Origin: Scopulibacillus darangshiensis
Lineage (GTDB): Bacteria > Bacillota > Bacilli > Bacillales > Sporolactobacillaceae
Direction: 5' to 3'
Length of the DNA stretch: 64,000 nt
Assembly (NCBI RefSeq): GCF_004341035.1
Contig: NZ_SLXK01000006.1
Coordinates: 1-64,000, forward strand
The notes under the pieces are model-generated. The model saw only the letters and a program-made list of their open reading frames with translations, was not told the origin of the DNA and ran no database searches. Positions 26,630-36,066 of the stretch are shown piece by piece. How positions within the stretch are numbered: the first letter of the stretch is position 1; each line of letters begins with the position of its first letter. A program made the translations under genes and the position numbers.

Positions 26630-28546
26630 ATGTTAGGGTTCTTACAAAGAATCGGTAAATCACTGATGCTGCCGATCGCAACTTTACCGGCTGCAGCGTT
26701 GCTGTTGCGTTTTGGCCAACCCGATTTATTGGATATCAAATTCCTTGCAGACTCGGGTAATGCTATTTTTGCGAATTTGCCGATCATCTTTGCAATTGGT
26801 ATTGCGATTGGTTTTGCCAAAGATAACAACGGCGCCGCGGCACTTGCCGGTGCTATCGGATACTTAGTATTAAACAACGGCGCAGTTGCACTTGATAAAG
26901 ACATAAATTTAGGCGTCTTAGGCGGTATTATTGCAGGTATTATTGCAGGTTTATTATATAACCGTTTTCATAATATAAAACTGCCGGATTGGCTTGCATT
27001 CTTTGGAGGCAGACGGTTCGTACCAATCGTCACATCTGGGGCAATGATTGTTTTAGCATTTATATTTGGTTTTGTCTGGCCCTATGTTCAAGATGCCATC
27101 AATGCGGCCGGCCAATGGATTTTCGATGCAGGAGCGCTTGGTGCCGCTGTTTATGGTTTGCTCAACCGATTATTAATCCCACTTGGATTGCACCATGTTA
27201 TCAACACATTAATCTGGTTTGAATTTGGTAATTACCATGGTGTACACGGAGAAATTACACGCTTCCTAACGACTGATGATCCAAATGCAGGTTTGTTCTT
27301 AGCAGGATTTTTCCCAGTTATCATGTTTGGTTTACCCGCAGCTTGTATCGCTATGATTGCTGCGGCTAAGCCGGAACGACGCAAAGCGGTTACAGGGATG
27401 CTAATTGGTATTGCTCTTACAGCCTTTTTAACGGGGGTTACTGAACCGATTGAATTCTCATTCATGTTCTTATCACCTGTTCTATATCTTGTACACGCAC
27501 TCCTGATGGCCAGTTCAATGGCTGTCACGTATTTACTAGGTATACGCGACGGTTTTGGATTTTCAGCAGGTGCTATAGACTATCTTTTGAACTTTAGAAT
27601 TGCTACAAAACCACTTCTTTTGTTAGTCGTCGGCCTCGTCTATGCGGTCATTTATTTTATTGTTTTCTACTTCCTCATCAAGTGGCTGAATTTGAAAACG
27701 CCTGGACGTGAGGATGAAGAAGATATTGAAGAAGAAAATCCGGAGATGGCAGGCGTTAATGCTGAGGATAAGTTCGAAGTCATGGCTGCACATTTTCTTC
27801 TTGACTTAGGCGGTAAGGAAAACTTAACAAACATCGATAATTGCGCGACACGGCTGCGTCTGAATGTTAATGACTCCTCTAGTGTTGACGAAGGCGCATT
27901 GAAACGCCACGGTGCCCGCGGTGTGATGAAGATAAATAAGAAGAATGTACAGGTTATTGTGGGAACTAATGTGGAATTTGTGGCAGACGCATTAAAGCGT
28001 TTGGTACATTCTAGCGTTAACCCGGTGAATATTGTAAAGGATGAACATGAAAACCATCAAGCTGACTTGGAGAGTGAAGCTGGCATCGATGATGGGTCCA
28101 AGGTTGCTTCGCCTGTTAAAGGTAAAATCATGCCAATCACCGACGTGTCCGACCAAGTCTTCTCCCAAAAAATGATGGGTGACGGGTTTGCAGTTGATCC
28201 TGAAGATGGGATGGTTGTCTCTCCCATTGATGGTACAGTCAAAACTGTCTTCCCGACAAAGCATGCTATTGGCCTTGAATCTGATACCGGCTTGGAAGTG
28301 CTGATCCATGTCGGATTAGACACCGTTAATCTTCAAGGTGAGGGCTTCGATGTTTATGCCAAAGAAGGCGAAGAGGTTAAACAAGGGCAAAAGCTATTAA
28401 CTTTCGACCTTCAAACAATCAAAGGTAAAGTGCCGTCAGTGGTCACACCGGTTGTCTTCACAAACCTGAAGGATGGCCAGGAAGTAGCCGTAAGGAAGAC
28501 AGGTCTAGTCGGCCTTGGCGAAAAAAATATTATTGAAATTAAATAA
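26630..28546 (+). CDS. nagE: N-acetylglucosamine-specific PTS enzyme IICBA
   Basis: 638 residues. The EIIC membrane domain (about 1-365) begins MLGFLQRIGKSLMLPIATLP. EIIB (~380-460) has its phosphocysteine in NIDNCATRLRLNV. EIIA (~490-638) has its phosphohistidine in LEVLIHVGLDTVNLQGEGF. It imports GlcNAc and phosphorylates it with PEP-derived phosphate to GlcNAc-6-P, the substrate of NagA. It is co-transcribed with the upstream SIS gene and divergent from nagA. The EIIA domain means no separate Crr protein is needed. Confidence 0.94.
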   Translation: MLGFLQRIGKSLMLPIATLPAAALLLRFGQPDLLDIKFLADSGNAIFANLPIIFAIGIAIGFAKDNNGAAALAGAIGYLVLNNGAVALDKDINLGVLGGIIAGIIAGLLYNRFHNIKLPDWLAFFGGRRFVPIVTSGAMIVLAFIFGFVWPYVQDAINAAGQWIFDAGALGAAVYGLLNRLLIPLGLHHVINTLIWFEFGNYHGVHGEITRFLTTDDPNAGLFLAGFFPVIMFGLPAACIAMIAAAKPERRKAVTGMLIGIALTAFLTGVTEPIEFSFMFLSPVLYLVHALLMASSMAVTYLLGIRDGFGFSAGAIDYLLNFRIATKPLLLLVVGLVYAVIYFIVFYFLIKWLNLKTPGREDEEDIEEENPEMAGVNAEDKFEVMAAHFLLDLGGKENLTNIDNCATRLRLNVNDSSSVDEGALKRHGARGVMKINKKNVQVIVGTNVEFVADALKRLVHSSVNPVNIVKDEHENHQADLESEAGIDDGSKVASPVKGKIMPITDVSDQVFSQKMMGDGFAVDPEDGMVVSPIDGTVKTVFPTKHAIGLESDTGLEVLIHVGLDTVNLQGEGFDVYAKEGEEVKQGQKLLTFDLQTIKGKVPSVVTPVVFTNLKDGQEVAVRKTGLVGLGEKNIIEIK

Positions 28547-28561
28547 AAACTTATTTTATAA

Positions 28562-28592
28562 GGGAACCCAAATCAATGGGTTCCTTTTTTAT
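28562..28592 (+). terminator. Terminator of nagE
   Basis: GGGAACCCA-aatcaa-TGGGTTCC followed by TTTTTT. Confidence 0.9.
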
Positions 28593-28993
28593 TGGGGATG
28601 AAAATGATTTGCTGATGGCCTTTTTATCTCGAGCTACTTAAGGGCATCCGTAAGAATCGCATGTTCATCCGTAAGAATTTCGATTTTTCCGTAACTTTCG
28701 GGGCATTATCCGTAACTTATGGCTTTTACCCGAAAAGGGAATGACTGCGATATACAAATTGTAATAAAATGGTGACACGACCATCCGCTTCTATTATTTT
28801 GATTATTATCGGACTGGGGTTTATTCTGAGTCCTATATTAAAATGAGTGAAGCTTTTTTCTCAGTTTATAAGGCGGACCGCGCTCTTTTCCATACGCTAT
28901 GACAAGAATTTTCCTGTTTTTTATTTTACTAAAATGGTTAACCTCACCCTTCTTGGCAAACATTAATATAAATCACATGAAGGATGGAAAATA
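28593..28993. other. Intergenic stretch with short CCGTAA repeats
   Basis: No gene is visible. Between ~28647 and ~28712 the motif (A)TCCGTAA occurs four times (ATCCGTAAGAAT twice, then TCCGTAACTT twice). This resembles a degenerate short tandem repeat, in style like the minisatellite at 2.6 kb but unrelated in sequence. The rest is AT-rich leader of the next gene. Confidence 0.6.
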
Positions 28994-29677
28994 ATGAGTT
29001 ACCTCGAGATCATATTGCGCACGGTCATCATTTTTATCACCATCTTTATTTGGTCAAGAATCTTAGGAAAAAAACTTGTTTCACACATGACCTTTTTCGA
29101 TTTTGTTGCTGGTATTTCACTTGGGTCATTAGTTGCCAGCAGTATTATGACTCCCGATATCCATCTCCTCCAAAGTGTCATCTCCATTTCACTTTTTGCT
29201 TTCCTTTCCTTATTACTTGGAATCATATCATTTAACAGCCTATCCTTGCGTAAAATCATCAATTCAGGTCCAGCTGTTGTCATCAAAGATGGTGAGGTTC
29301 AAGATGACGAATTAAAAAAGGCACGTTTAACAATCCATGATTTAATGATGTTATTGCGGAAAAAGGATGTTTTTTATATTGATCAAATTGAAGCTGCCAT
29401 GCTTGAAACCGACGGCACGCTATCGGTGCTGATAAAACCGGAGGCGATGCCACCTACAAAATCTGATTTAAATACCGTCACTCCTACGCGGGGTTTGCCT
29501 TATAACCTTGTTGTTGATGGACAACCTGTAAAAGCAAATCTTCAAGGAATAAAGAAAGATGAAAACTGGCTGCGAACAATGCTGCAATCGCATGGTATAG
29601 ATGACATCGAGGTCGTTTCGCTCTGCCAGATTGACCGCAAAAACCAGGTATATATCCACAAAAAATCCCATCGTTAA
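28994..29677 (+). CDS. DUF421 (YetF-type) membrane protein
   Basis: 227 residues. Three hydrophobic segments lie in the first ~85 residues, including the family motif MTFFDFVAGISLGSLVA. A soluble C-terminal domain follows with GPAVVIKDGEV and a region around EAMPPTKSDLN. YetF/YdfR proteins of Bacillus have this layout; a role in the spore or cell envelope has been suggested but the activity is not established. AGGATGG precedes the ATG. It stands alone between nagE and the acyltransferase. Confidence 0.85.
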   Translation: MSYLEIILRTVIIFITIFIWSRILGKKLVSHMTFFDFVAGISLGSLVASSIMTPDIHLLQSVISISLFAFLSLLLGIISFNSLSLRKIINSGPAVVIKDGEVQDDELKKARLTIHDLMMLLRKKDVFYIDQIEAAMLETDGTLSVLIKPEAMPPTKSDLNTVTPTRGLPYNLVVDGQPVKANLQGIKKDENWLRTMLQSHGIDDIEVVSLCQIDRKNQVYIHKKSHR

Positions 29678-29795
29678 TTTTGTTACGTTTCTTTTACAGT
29701 CCTTTTAAATAGGGTTTGAATCGGTTTTTTACGGGCAAATAATGTAAAGGCTCACCGATAACTTTAAAGCAACTCTGTTTAGGAGGAGAAAAAAT

Positions 29796-30803
29796 ATGGG
29801 AAAGCGTGACTATTATTTTGACAACGCAAAATTCATTTTGATTTTGCTTGTTGTCTTCGGTCATAGTATCAGCCCCTTAAAAGATGGCAACGGCGTGTTA
29901 TTTTCACTCTATAAATTTATTTATTTGTTCCACATGCCTGCCTTTATTCTAATTGCTGGATACTTTACAAAAGGATTCGACAAACCAGGGTATGTTAAAA
30001 AGGTTTTTAAAAAGACATTGATACCCTATTTCATATTTCAAGTGATCTATAACTTCTATTACTTTTTCACAGGCTATGATGAGCATTTCACCTTCAGCCT
30101 GCTTGATCCGCATTGGTCACTATGGTTCCTGATCAGCCTGTTCTCTTGGCATCTCATGATCATACCCTTTTCCAAGATGGGGAAATATGGCTTTCCGGCT
30201 GCGCTTGTATTAGGGATTGCCGTTGGTTATTTTAGTGATTTCGGATCTTATTTAAGTATCGAACGTACCTTTATCTTTTTCCCTCTCTTTTATTTAGGCT
30301 ATTTGCTAAAGGGAGAACACTTTGCGGCAATCAGGCAGAAAGCAAGCAAATTTGCAGCCATCCCCCTTTTGATCACGATTTTCGCAGGGTGTTATTTTAT
30401 CTTTCCCGATGCATGGAAAGATTGGCTGTTAGGCTCATCATCTTACGCCGCTATGGGTGTTGACAGTTGGGAAGGCGGATTATATCGTCTGATCTACTAT
30501 GCTGTTATTTTCGTAACAACATTCGCTGTTTTGACGTTAATTCCGGAAAAGCAGATGGCATTTACGAACCTTGGCGGCAAAACGCTTTATATTTACTTGC
30601 TGCACGGCTTTTTCGTCAAGACAATCGACCTCTTTCCGTCATATGAGAACATTCAGCACTTTGCTGGGTACCTTGTCTTGTTTGCCGCGTGCATCGCCTT
30701 GTGTTTCTTCCTGGCAAGCAGACCGGTTCGAACCTTTTCCAAACCATTGATTGAGTTAAAACTGCCGAAATTGAAGCAAAACAGCCATAGTGTGCCAAGA
30801 TAA
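29796..30803 (+). CDS. Membrane-bound acyltransferase family 3 protein
   Basis: 335 residues with about ten hydrophobic segments. The N-terminal DNAKFILILLVVFGHSI carries the conserved histidine of acyltransferase 3 proteins (VVFGH), followed by YLFHMPAFILIAGYF and DPHWSLWFLISLF. Relatives O-acetylate sugars or cell-wall polymers (fucose 4-O-acetylase-like, B. subtilis YkrP-like). Acceptor unknown. RBS AGGAGGAG. A bidirectional terminator separates it from the convergent DUF72 gene. Confidence 0.83.
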   Translation: MGKRDYYFDNAKFILILLVVFGHSISPLKDGNGVLFSLYKFIYLFHMPAFILIAGYFTKGFDKPGYVKKVFKKTLIPYFIFQVIYNFYYFFTGYDEHFTFSLLDPHWSLWFLISLFSWHLMIIPFSKMGKYGFPAALVLGIAVGYFSDFGSYLSIERTFIFFPLFYLGYLLKGEHFAAIRQKASKFAAIPLLITIFAGCYFIFPDAWKDWLLGSSSYAAMGVDSWEGGLYRLIYYAVIFVTTFAVLTLIPEKQMAFTNLGGKTLYIYLLHGFFVKTIDLFPSYENIQHFAGYLVLFAACIALCFFLASRPVRTFSKPLIELKLPKLKQNSHSVPR

Positions 30804-30842
30804 AAAACGCTTAGGAGAATATATTCTCCCAAGCGTTTTTTT
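30804..30842. terminator. Bidirectional terminator
   Basis: AACGCTT-aggagaatatattctccc-AAGCGTT: the inner sequence GGAGAATATATTCTCC is also self-complementary, giving a long stem. T-run TTTTTTTT on the plus strand and TTTTTT on the minus strand. It serves the convergent genes on both sides. Confidence 0.88.
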
Positions 30843-30848
30843 TGATTT

Positions 30849-31700
30849 TTAAAATAAGCCAAGCTGCTTTGGCGCCAGACCCTCATATTTAATGTCAAGA
30901 AGCGTGAGCAGTGTGTTCGCATTGTCCGCAGCATCGCCTCCGGAATTATTGTTAAAAAGGACATAAATATCCTTGGTATCCTTTTGCAGCGCTTGAAGCT
31001 TCTCCTTCCATGCCTCGAGTTCGTTACGATTATACCTGTATAGGTAACGGACCTCACGCCAGTTCGGCTGGCCGCGGTTCACCCAGCCTTCCGTATTCCG
31101 GCCATGCATCCGTACAATCGTCTTATCTTCATTTGTAGGAACCAGGACGGTCGGTACGGAACCTACACCCGATTGCGGTTCATCGCAAACCGCGTGGATC
31201 CACATCTCACTTTTCATAAAAGCAAGTGTTTTTTCCTTCATGCCATCGGCAAACCATGATTGATTCCTAAATTCTAAGGCGAGCGGCACATCAGCCATGA
31301 TTTCTTTTGTAAAACGGAGCAGATTTACATTTTCTTTGGTACATTCAAACCACGGCGGATACTGGAACAGCACAGCGCCAAGTTTGCCGGCTTCAATTAA
31401 TGGACGAATGGATGACTTAAAAGCGGCAAACGTTTCTTTTAAGCCTTGATCAGGCGAATCACCTCTTCCGTGACCTGTTAATGTTTGATAAGCCTTGACA
31501 ATAAATGAAAAAGAATCCGGCGTTTCTTTTATCCAGTTGACATAATTCTTTTCCGGTAAAATTGCATAAAAAGCACTGTCCAATTCAACAATCGGAAAAT
31601 GACTGCTGTACATTTGCAGCTTAGTGCCCTTAGAAGGATGGTCATATACCGCCGGGTGGTCGCCCCACCCTGTTAAACCGACATATATCATTTTTAACAC
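30849..31700 (-). CDS. DUF72-family protein
   Basis: 283 residues, predicted TIM barrel of the DUF72/YecE/YunF family. Motifs: GLTGWGDHPAVYD at the N-terminus, YAILPEKNYVNWIKETPDSF, LFQYPPWFECTKENVN, ALEFRNQSWF, RMHGRNTEGW and YVLFNNNSGGDAADNA. The biochemical role is unknown; it has been compared with xylose-isomerase-like barrels. It is probably monocistronic. Confidence 0.88.
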   Translation of the reverse strand: MLKMIYVGLTGWGDHPAVYDHPSKGTKLQMYSSHFPIVELDSAFYAILPEKNYVNWIKETPDSFSFIVKAYQTLTGHGRGDSPDQGLKETFAAFKSSIRPLIEAGKLGAVLFQYPPWFECTKENVNLLRFTKEIMADVPLALEFRNQSWFADGMKEKTLAFMKSEMWIHAVCDEPQSGVGSVPTVLVPTNEDKTIVRMHGRNTEGWVNRGQPNWREVRYLYRYNRNELEAWKEKLQALQKDTKDIYVLFNNNSGGDAADNANTLLTLLDIKYEGLAPKQLGLF

Positions 31701-31721
31701 CCCAACAAGATTTTTTCCTTG

Positions 31722-33239
31722 TTACTTAAGAAGATCCTCTTTTTTCAGATAGTCCTTTGCGACTTCTTCCGGTGAAAAGCCTTTAACATTGACCTTGTAA
31801 TTCATTTCACGCATCTCATCATCAGTAATTTTACCTGCGAGCTTATTCAATGCGTCTTTGATTTCAGGGTATTTCTCAATTGTTTCCTTCCTCAATAAAG
31901 GTGCACCCTGGTATGGCGGAAACAAGTTCTTATCATCTTTTAGAACAGTAAGATGGTATTGCTTGATCTCACTATCCGTCGAGTAAGCATCAATTAGATT
32001 AATATCACCGGTTTGGATGGCATGATAACGAAGCTTCGGTTCCATTGTTTTGACGTTAGGAAAATGCAAACCGTATAATTTCTGGATACCCTTATAGCCA
32101 TCCTGACGATCGGCAAACTCAAGCGTAAATCCTGCCTTCATATGCTGTGCCACTGGCTTTAAGTCAGATATGGTTTCCAGCCCGAACCGCTTCGCCGTTT
32201 TGTCCGGTACAGCTAAAGCATATGTGTTGTTATAAGCCATCGGTTTTAGGTAGACCATATTGAATTTTTCGAGCAAGCCTTTTTTGGCTTGTTCGTAGAC
32301 TTCCTTCCTGTCAGTGCTGACAGCTTTTTCTTTTAAAAATGTGGTAATAGCAGTCCCGGTAAATTCCGGATAAATATCGATGTCACCAGATTTCAGTGCA
32401 TTAAACACGAAGGCAGTTTTGCCAAGATCTGTCTTCAGCTTAACGTCTAAATCAGTGTCTTGTTCAATCAATAATTTATACATATTGTCTAATATTGCGG
32501 GTTCAGCACCTAGCTTACCGGCAATGACGATATCCTTTTTGCCATTCCCCGACACAAGCGGAACGATAATGAGCAGAGCGACAACCAGGGCAGCGATGCC
32601 AACTGTTTTAAAGGAGCGCTTCAGGGATGTCCGCTCCACAAGTCGCAGAATCACATCGAACAAAATGGCCAGGGCAGCTGCTGGAACGGCACCTAATACA
32701 ATTAAGTAATTGTCGTTGCGGTCAATCCCAAGAAGAATGAGGTCACCTAGTCCGCCTGCCCCGATTAATGCAGCTAAAGTCGCTGTTCCAATAATCAAAA
32801 CCATCGCTGTCCTGATGCCAGCCATAATCACCGGCAAAGCAAGCGGCAACTCTACTTTAAATAACCGTTTTCTGCTATTCATCCCCATTGCTCTCGCAGC
32901 TTCGACAAGTGATGCATCAACCTCATTGATCCCCGTGTATGTATTTCGTAAAATCGGCAATAAGGCATAAATGACAAGTGCAATAATAGCTGGAACCTTC
33001 CCTATCCCGACTAAAGGAATGAGCAACCCGAGCAAGGCAAGTGAAGGAATGGTTTGCAGCACAGCTGAAATACCGATAACGCCTTCTGATATTTTGACAT
33101 GCCTTGTTAAGTAGATTCCAAGAGGAATGGCGATGATGACAGCAAACAGAAGGGCGGTAAATGAAATTTGAATATGCTCAATTAATGCTTGCCAAAGCTC
33201 GCCCTTTCTTTCCTGAAAGACATCTAGAAATGCAGCCAT
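31722..33239 (-). CDS. Glycine betaine/choline/ergothioneine-type ABC transporter, permease fused to substrate-binding domain
   Basis: 505 residues. The first ~215 form a membrane permease with the EAA-type loop (EAARAMGMNSRKRLFKVELP). Residues ~230-505 form an extracytoplasmic binding domain of the OpuBC/ProX type (KDIVIAGKLGAEPAILDNMY; GDIDIYPEFTGT; YHAIQTGDINLIDAYSTDSE). Such fusions occur in lactic acid bacteria and as EgtU in Streptococcus. The ligand could be betaine, choline, carnitine or ergothioneine. It lies 3 bp after the ATPase gene, in one operon. Confidence 0.9.
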   Translation of the reverse strand: MAAFLDVFQERKGELWQALIEHIQISFTALLFAVIIAIPLGIYLTRHVKISEGVIGISAVLQTIPSLALLGLLIPLVGIGKVPAIIALVIYALLPILRNTYTGINEVDASLVEAARAMGMNSRKRLFKVELPLALPVIMAGIRTAMVLIIGTATLAALIGAGGLGDLILLGIDRNDNYLIVLGAVPAAALAILFDVILRLVERTSLKRSFKTVGIAALVVALLIIVPLVSGNGKKDIVIAGKLGAEPAILDNMYKLLIEQDTDLDVKLKTDLGKTAFVFNALKSGDIDIYPEFTGTAITTFLKEKAVSTDRKEVYEQAKKGLLEKFNMVYLKPMAYNNTYALAVPDKTAKRFGLETISDLKPVAQHMKAGFTLEFADRQDGYKGIQKLYGLHFPNVKTMEPKLRYHAIQTGDINLIDAYSTDSEIKQYHLTVLKDDKNLFPPYQGAPLLRKETIEKYPEIKDALNKLAGKITDDEMREMNYKVNVKGFSPEEVAKDYLKKEDLLK

Positions 33240-33242
33240 AAT

Positions 33243-34208
33243 CTAACCCCTTTCTCCCATTTTTTCAGCAAAATGCTTCAGGGCCGATTGTCTTGATATG
33301 GTTCCGATCATGACGCCATCCTTTTCGACTGGTATCGTATCTTCATCGATTAGGCGCCTAAGGGCTTCTTCAATCTTCGTGTCAGCTGAAAGAGGATGCT
33401 TTTGATCAAGTTCGGATTGATCCGTATGGCTACCATGAACAATTCCTTCAATGGTTCCCCCGCCATCGAATTGACGGGCAGGTGTGCGGGAGCCGATAAA
33501 TTCCTTAACAAAATCATTGGCCGGATTTTGGATAATCGCCTCCGGTTTATCAACCTGGACGATTTCACCATGCTGCATGATACAGATCCGGTCACCAAGT
33601 GCCAGAGCCTCCTGCATATCATGGGTGACAAAGATAATCGTCTTCCTAATCCGCTGCTGCAAGTCCAAAATATCCTTCTGCAGCTTCTCTCGGCTGATCG
33701 GGTCTAATGCACTAAAGGGTTCATCCATTAAAATAATTTCAGGATCTGCCGCTAATGCCCGAATAACGCCGATCCGCTGCTGCTGGCCTCCAGATAACTC
33801 GCTTGGTTTTCTGTCCCTATAGGTCTCAGGGTCGAGCCCAACCATGTCTAAAAGCTCGTCCACCCGCTTTTTTATCTCCCCATGCTTCCATTTTTTCAAT
33901 TCCGGCACCACTGAAATGTTCTCCTCAATTGTCATATGAGGAAATAAGGCGATTTGCTGAAGCACATAGCCTATGTTCCAACGCAGTTCATGAATATCAT
34001 ATTCACTGATTTTTTTATCATTGATGAAGATCGTGCCTTCGGTTAATTCAATTAATCGGTTGATCATTTTCAGCGTCGTTGTCTTTCCGCATCCGCTCGG
34101 ACCTATAAAGACGAAGAACTCTCCCTTGTTAATCTCCAAATTGAGAGAATCGACCGCCTTCGTACCATCTTGATATTGCTTTGTCACATTTTCAAACCTG
34201 ATCATCAT
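33243..34208 (-). CDS. Betaine/choline/ergothioneine-type ABC transporter ATP-binding protein
   Basis: 321 residues. Walker A GPSGCGKTT, signature LSGGQQQRIGVIRALA, Walker B IILMDEPFSALD, and H-loop VTHDMQEAL. The C-terminal segment (about 255-321; TIEGIVHG...DGVMIGTISRQSALKHF) resembles one CBS-type domain, as in OpuA/OpuC/OpuB ATPases that sense ionic strength. It is the first gene of the two-gene transporter operon. The start is at a double ATG (34208/34205) after GGGGGGAAAG. Confidence 0.92.
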   Translation of the reverse strand: MMIRFENVTKQYQDGTKAVDSLNLEINKGEFFVFIGPSGCGKTTTLKMINRLIELTEGTIFINDKKISEYDIHELRWNIGYVLQQIALFPHMTIEENISVVPELKKWKHGEIKKRVDELLDMVGLDPETYRDRKPSELSGGQQQRIGVIRALAADPEIILMDEPFSALDPISREKLQKDILDLQQRIRKTIIFVTHDMQEALALGDRICIMQHGEIVQVDKPEAIIQNPANDFVKEFIGSRTPARQFDGGGTIEGIVHGSHTDQSELDQKHPLSADTKIEEALRRLIDEDTIPVEKDGVMIGTISRQSALKHFAEKMGERG

Positions 34209-34250
34209 CTTTCCCCCCTTTACCGGGTCTTTTTAGCTAAGTCATTTTTT

Positions 34251-34346
34251 TAGTTAATAAGAAAGTATAAACTTTCTTACGCACATAAGTGCAACTAGGC
34301 CTCTGGCTGCACCTTTTTAAGGCTTGCCAATCGGCAAGTTTTCTTT
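34251..34346. repeat. Interspersed hairpin-ended repeat, type II, copy 1
   Basis: TAGTTAATAAGAAAGTATAA ... GCCAATCGGCAAGTTTTCTTT. The outer hairpins AGAAAG-tataa-ACTTTCT and CTTGCC-AATC-GGCAAG match the two ends of type I read on the opposite strand. The interior (tgcaactaggcctctggctg...) is different and shorter. Confidence 0.88.
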
Positions 34347-34441
34347 AGTTAATAAGAAAGTATAAACTTTCTTACGCACATAAGGGCAACTAGGCCTCTG
34401 GCTGCACCTTTTTAAGGCTTGCCAATCGGCAAGTTTTCTTT
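34346..34441. repeat. Interspersed hairpin-ended repeat, type II, copy 2 (tandem)
   Basis: Directly follows copy 1 at a 95-bp period in the same orientation. They differ at one base (aagtgcaac versus aagggcaac), so this is a very recent tandem duplication or double insertion. Confidence 0.88.
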
Positions 34442-34449
34442 ACGAAAAA

Positions 34450-34494
34450 CAGGCAGGGAATTCTCGAATTTTGTAAGAATTTGCCCTGCCTTGT
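34450..34494. terminator. Hairpin of terminator type without a long T-run
   Basis: GGCAGGGAATTC ... GAATTTGCCCTGCC forms a long imperfect stem next to the type II repeats. Its role is unclear; no gene ends here on the plus strand. The ~200 bases from here to the terminator at 34750 contain no gene I can support. Confidence 0.45.
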
Positions 34495-34749
34495 CAAAAA
34501 GTATAACGATTTAGAACATCCTAATCAAGTGAAAGGCTGTGTGACAGCGCATTGAAAATTGGAGAGTGATAGACAATTTGTATTTGATCAAAACGGTCCA
34601 TACTTGTTAAAATATCCGCAGGGGTTTTAATCCCATTTTTCTTAACAAAGACATCACCTGAAAAGGTGCAAGCATTTTTACAATTACCATCAGCCGAGAT
34701 CACGGTTGATCTAGATATTTTAATCGGTAATAAGAAAATAAAGTAATAC

Positions 34750-34799
34750 AAAAAAACACACGTTTGATAATACCTTTTATCGAAACGTGTGTTTTTTAT
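34750..34799 (-). terminator. Terminator of the threonine aldolase gene
   Basis: AAAAACACACGTTT ... AAACGTGTGTTTTT, a long stem with T-run on the minus strand, beginning at the stop codon of the aldolase gene. Confidence 0.85.
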
Positions 34800-35899
34800 T
34801 AATTCCGGACATTTATTTCTTTTAATCTTTCATCAAGCTTGCGAAAGATATTTTGCAAATTCTCTTTTGGTATAAGGGCATACTGATCGCCAATCGCTGC
34901 TTCGTAAGTGCACCCGTTTTCTGTTTCGTTGATATAACCTGTTAAACCGATCCCCGTTTCCTCATAAATGGCTATAAGATTGGACTCAAGCTGCTCTTTT
35001 GGTGCATTAAAATGGACATGGAACATGTTTGAAACTGGTTCCATTGGCTTGGTTGAAACAGCGTGACACGAGTTGAAAAGCTGCGCAAGCTCCTTCGCTC
35101 CTTCATAATACTGCCCCATTTTATCCAATCTCTGTGTCAAAAAATAATCAGCACTGATAATATAAGGATAAAGGCTGATTAAATCACCGCCGTGCCGCCT
35201 TTTCCATACCTTTGATTCTTTTATAAATGCTTCGTCCCCTGCTAGAATTGCCCCGGCAATTCCGCCAATCCCTTTATAAAAGGAGACATAGACACTGTCA
35301 AATAACCGGCAAACCTCAGCAGCGGACCTTTTATAAAAGGGGAGAATTTCAAAAAGTCTAGCGCCATCTAAATGCAGCTTGATCCCTTTTTCACGGCAAT
35401 ACGCGGATATCGCTTCAAGGGTTTCATAGTCCGGCAGCTGACCGCCAATTTCACGTTGAGGCAATTCCAACAGCAAACAGGAAATATCCTCTTTCATGTT
35501 CACAATATCATCCAATTGAATCACACTGTCTTTATCCGCCAGCAATATCGGTTCTATATGGTGCAATTCTTTTAGCCCGTCTTCTTCATGGATTTCCAAA
35601 TGGCACAATGGATGATAGGCCACTCTTTTCAGCCCTTTATGATCACACCATATTCTTAATGCGATCTGCTGGGCCATCGTTCCGCTTGGAAAGAAAACTG
35701 CAGCTTCCTTTCCTAAGTATTCCGAAAGTTTGTTTTGAAAGTCTTCTATGATGTTACCCGCTCCATAAATATCACTTTCTTCGTCCCCATCGAATTCTTT
35801 CAAAGCTTCTTTCAGCATCCGGATCTCCCTGTTGCCGTGACCCACAACACGATAATTGGTTTGTCTAAATGCTTCTAATAATGTATTCTTTTCACCCAT
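34799..35899 (-). CDS. Low-specificity threonine aldolase / beta-eliminating lyase family
   Basis: 366 residues, fold-type I PLP enzyme. The PLP lysine is in VYVSFYKGIGGIAGAIL; the N-terminal half has FFPSGTMAQQIALRIW and the substrate region HLDGARLFEI. The family splits threonine or allo-threonine to glycine and acetaldehyde (LtaA/GLY1). The C-terminal ~90 residues are typical in length. It is monocistronic. A related beta-eliminating lyase (tryptophanase-like) is a less likely reading. Confidence 0.85.
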   Translation of the reverse strand: MGEKNTLLEAFRQTNYRVVGHGNREIRMLKEALKEFDGDEESDIYGAGNIIEDFQNKLSEYLGKEAAVFFPSGTMAQQIALRIWCDHKGLKRVAYHPLCHLEIHEEDGLKELHHIEPILLADKDSVIQLDDIVNMKEDISCLLLELPQREIGGQLPDYETLEAISAYCREKGIKLHLDGARLFEILPFYKRSAAEVCRLFDSVYVSFYKGIGGIAGAILAGDEAFIKESKVWKRRHGGDLISLYPYIISADYFLTQRLDKMGQYYEGAKELAQLFNSCHAVSTKPMEPVSNMFHVHFNAPKEQLESNLIAIYEETGIGLTGYINETENGCTYEAAIGDQYALIPKENLQNIFRKLDERLKEINVRN

Positions 35900-36066
35900 T
35901 TAACGCTTCCCCTTTCAAACGCATTCTCCGGCAATTACATATTTCTATAAAACTTCTTATATTACCTTCAAAAACCGGGATTATACGTCATTTATTCAAA
36001 ATATAAAGCTTGGCGCTCACATAATTCATTTAGATTATTGGCATTATATCCCTGAGGTGATTAAAT

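Noticed and set aside
34521..34751. 76-codon minus-strand frame downstream of the threonine aldolase gene
   Set aside because: It would start with TTG inside the T-run of the aldolase terminator and has no ribosome binding site. The peptide matches nothing I recognise. At most a gene relic.
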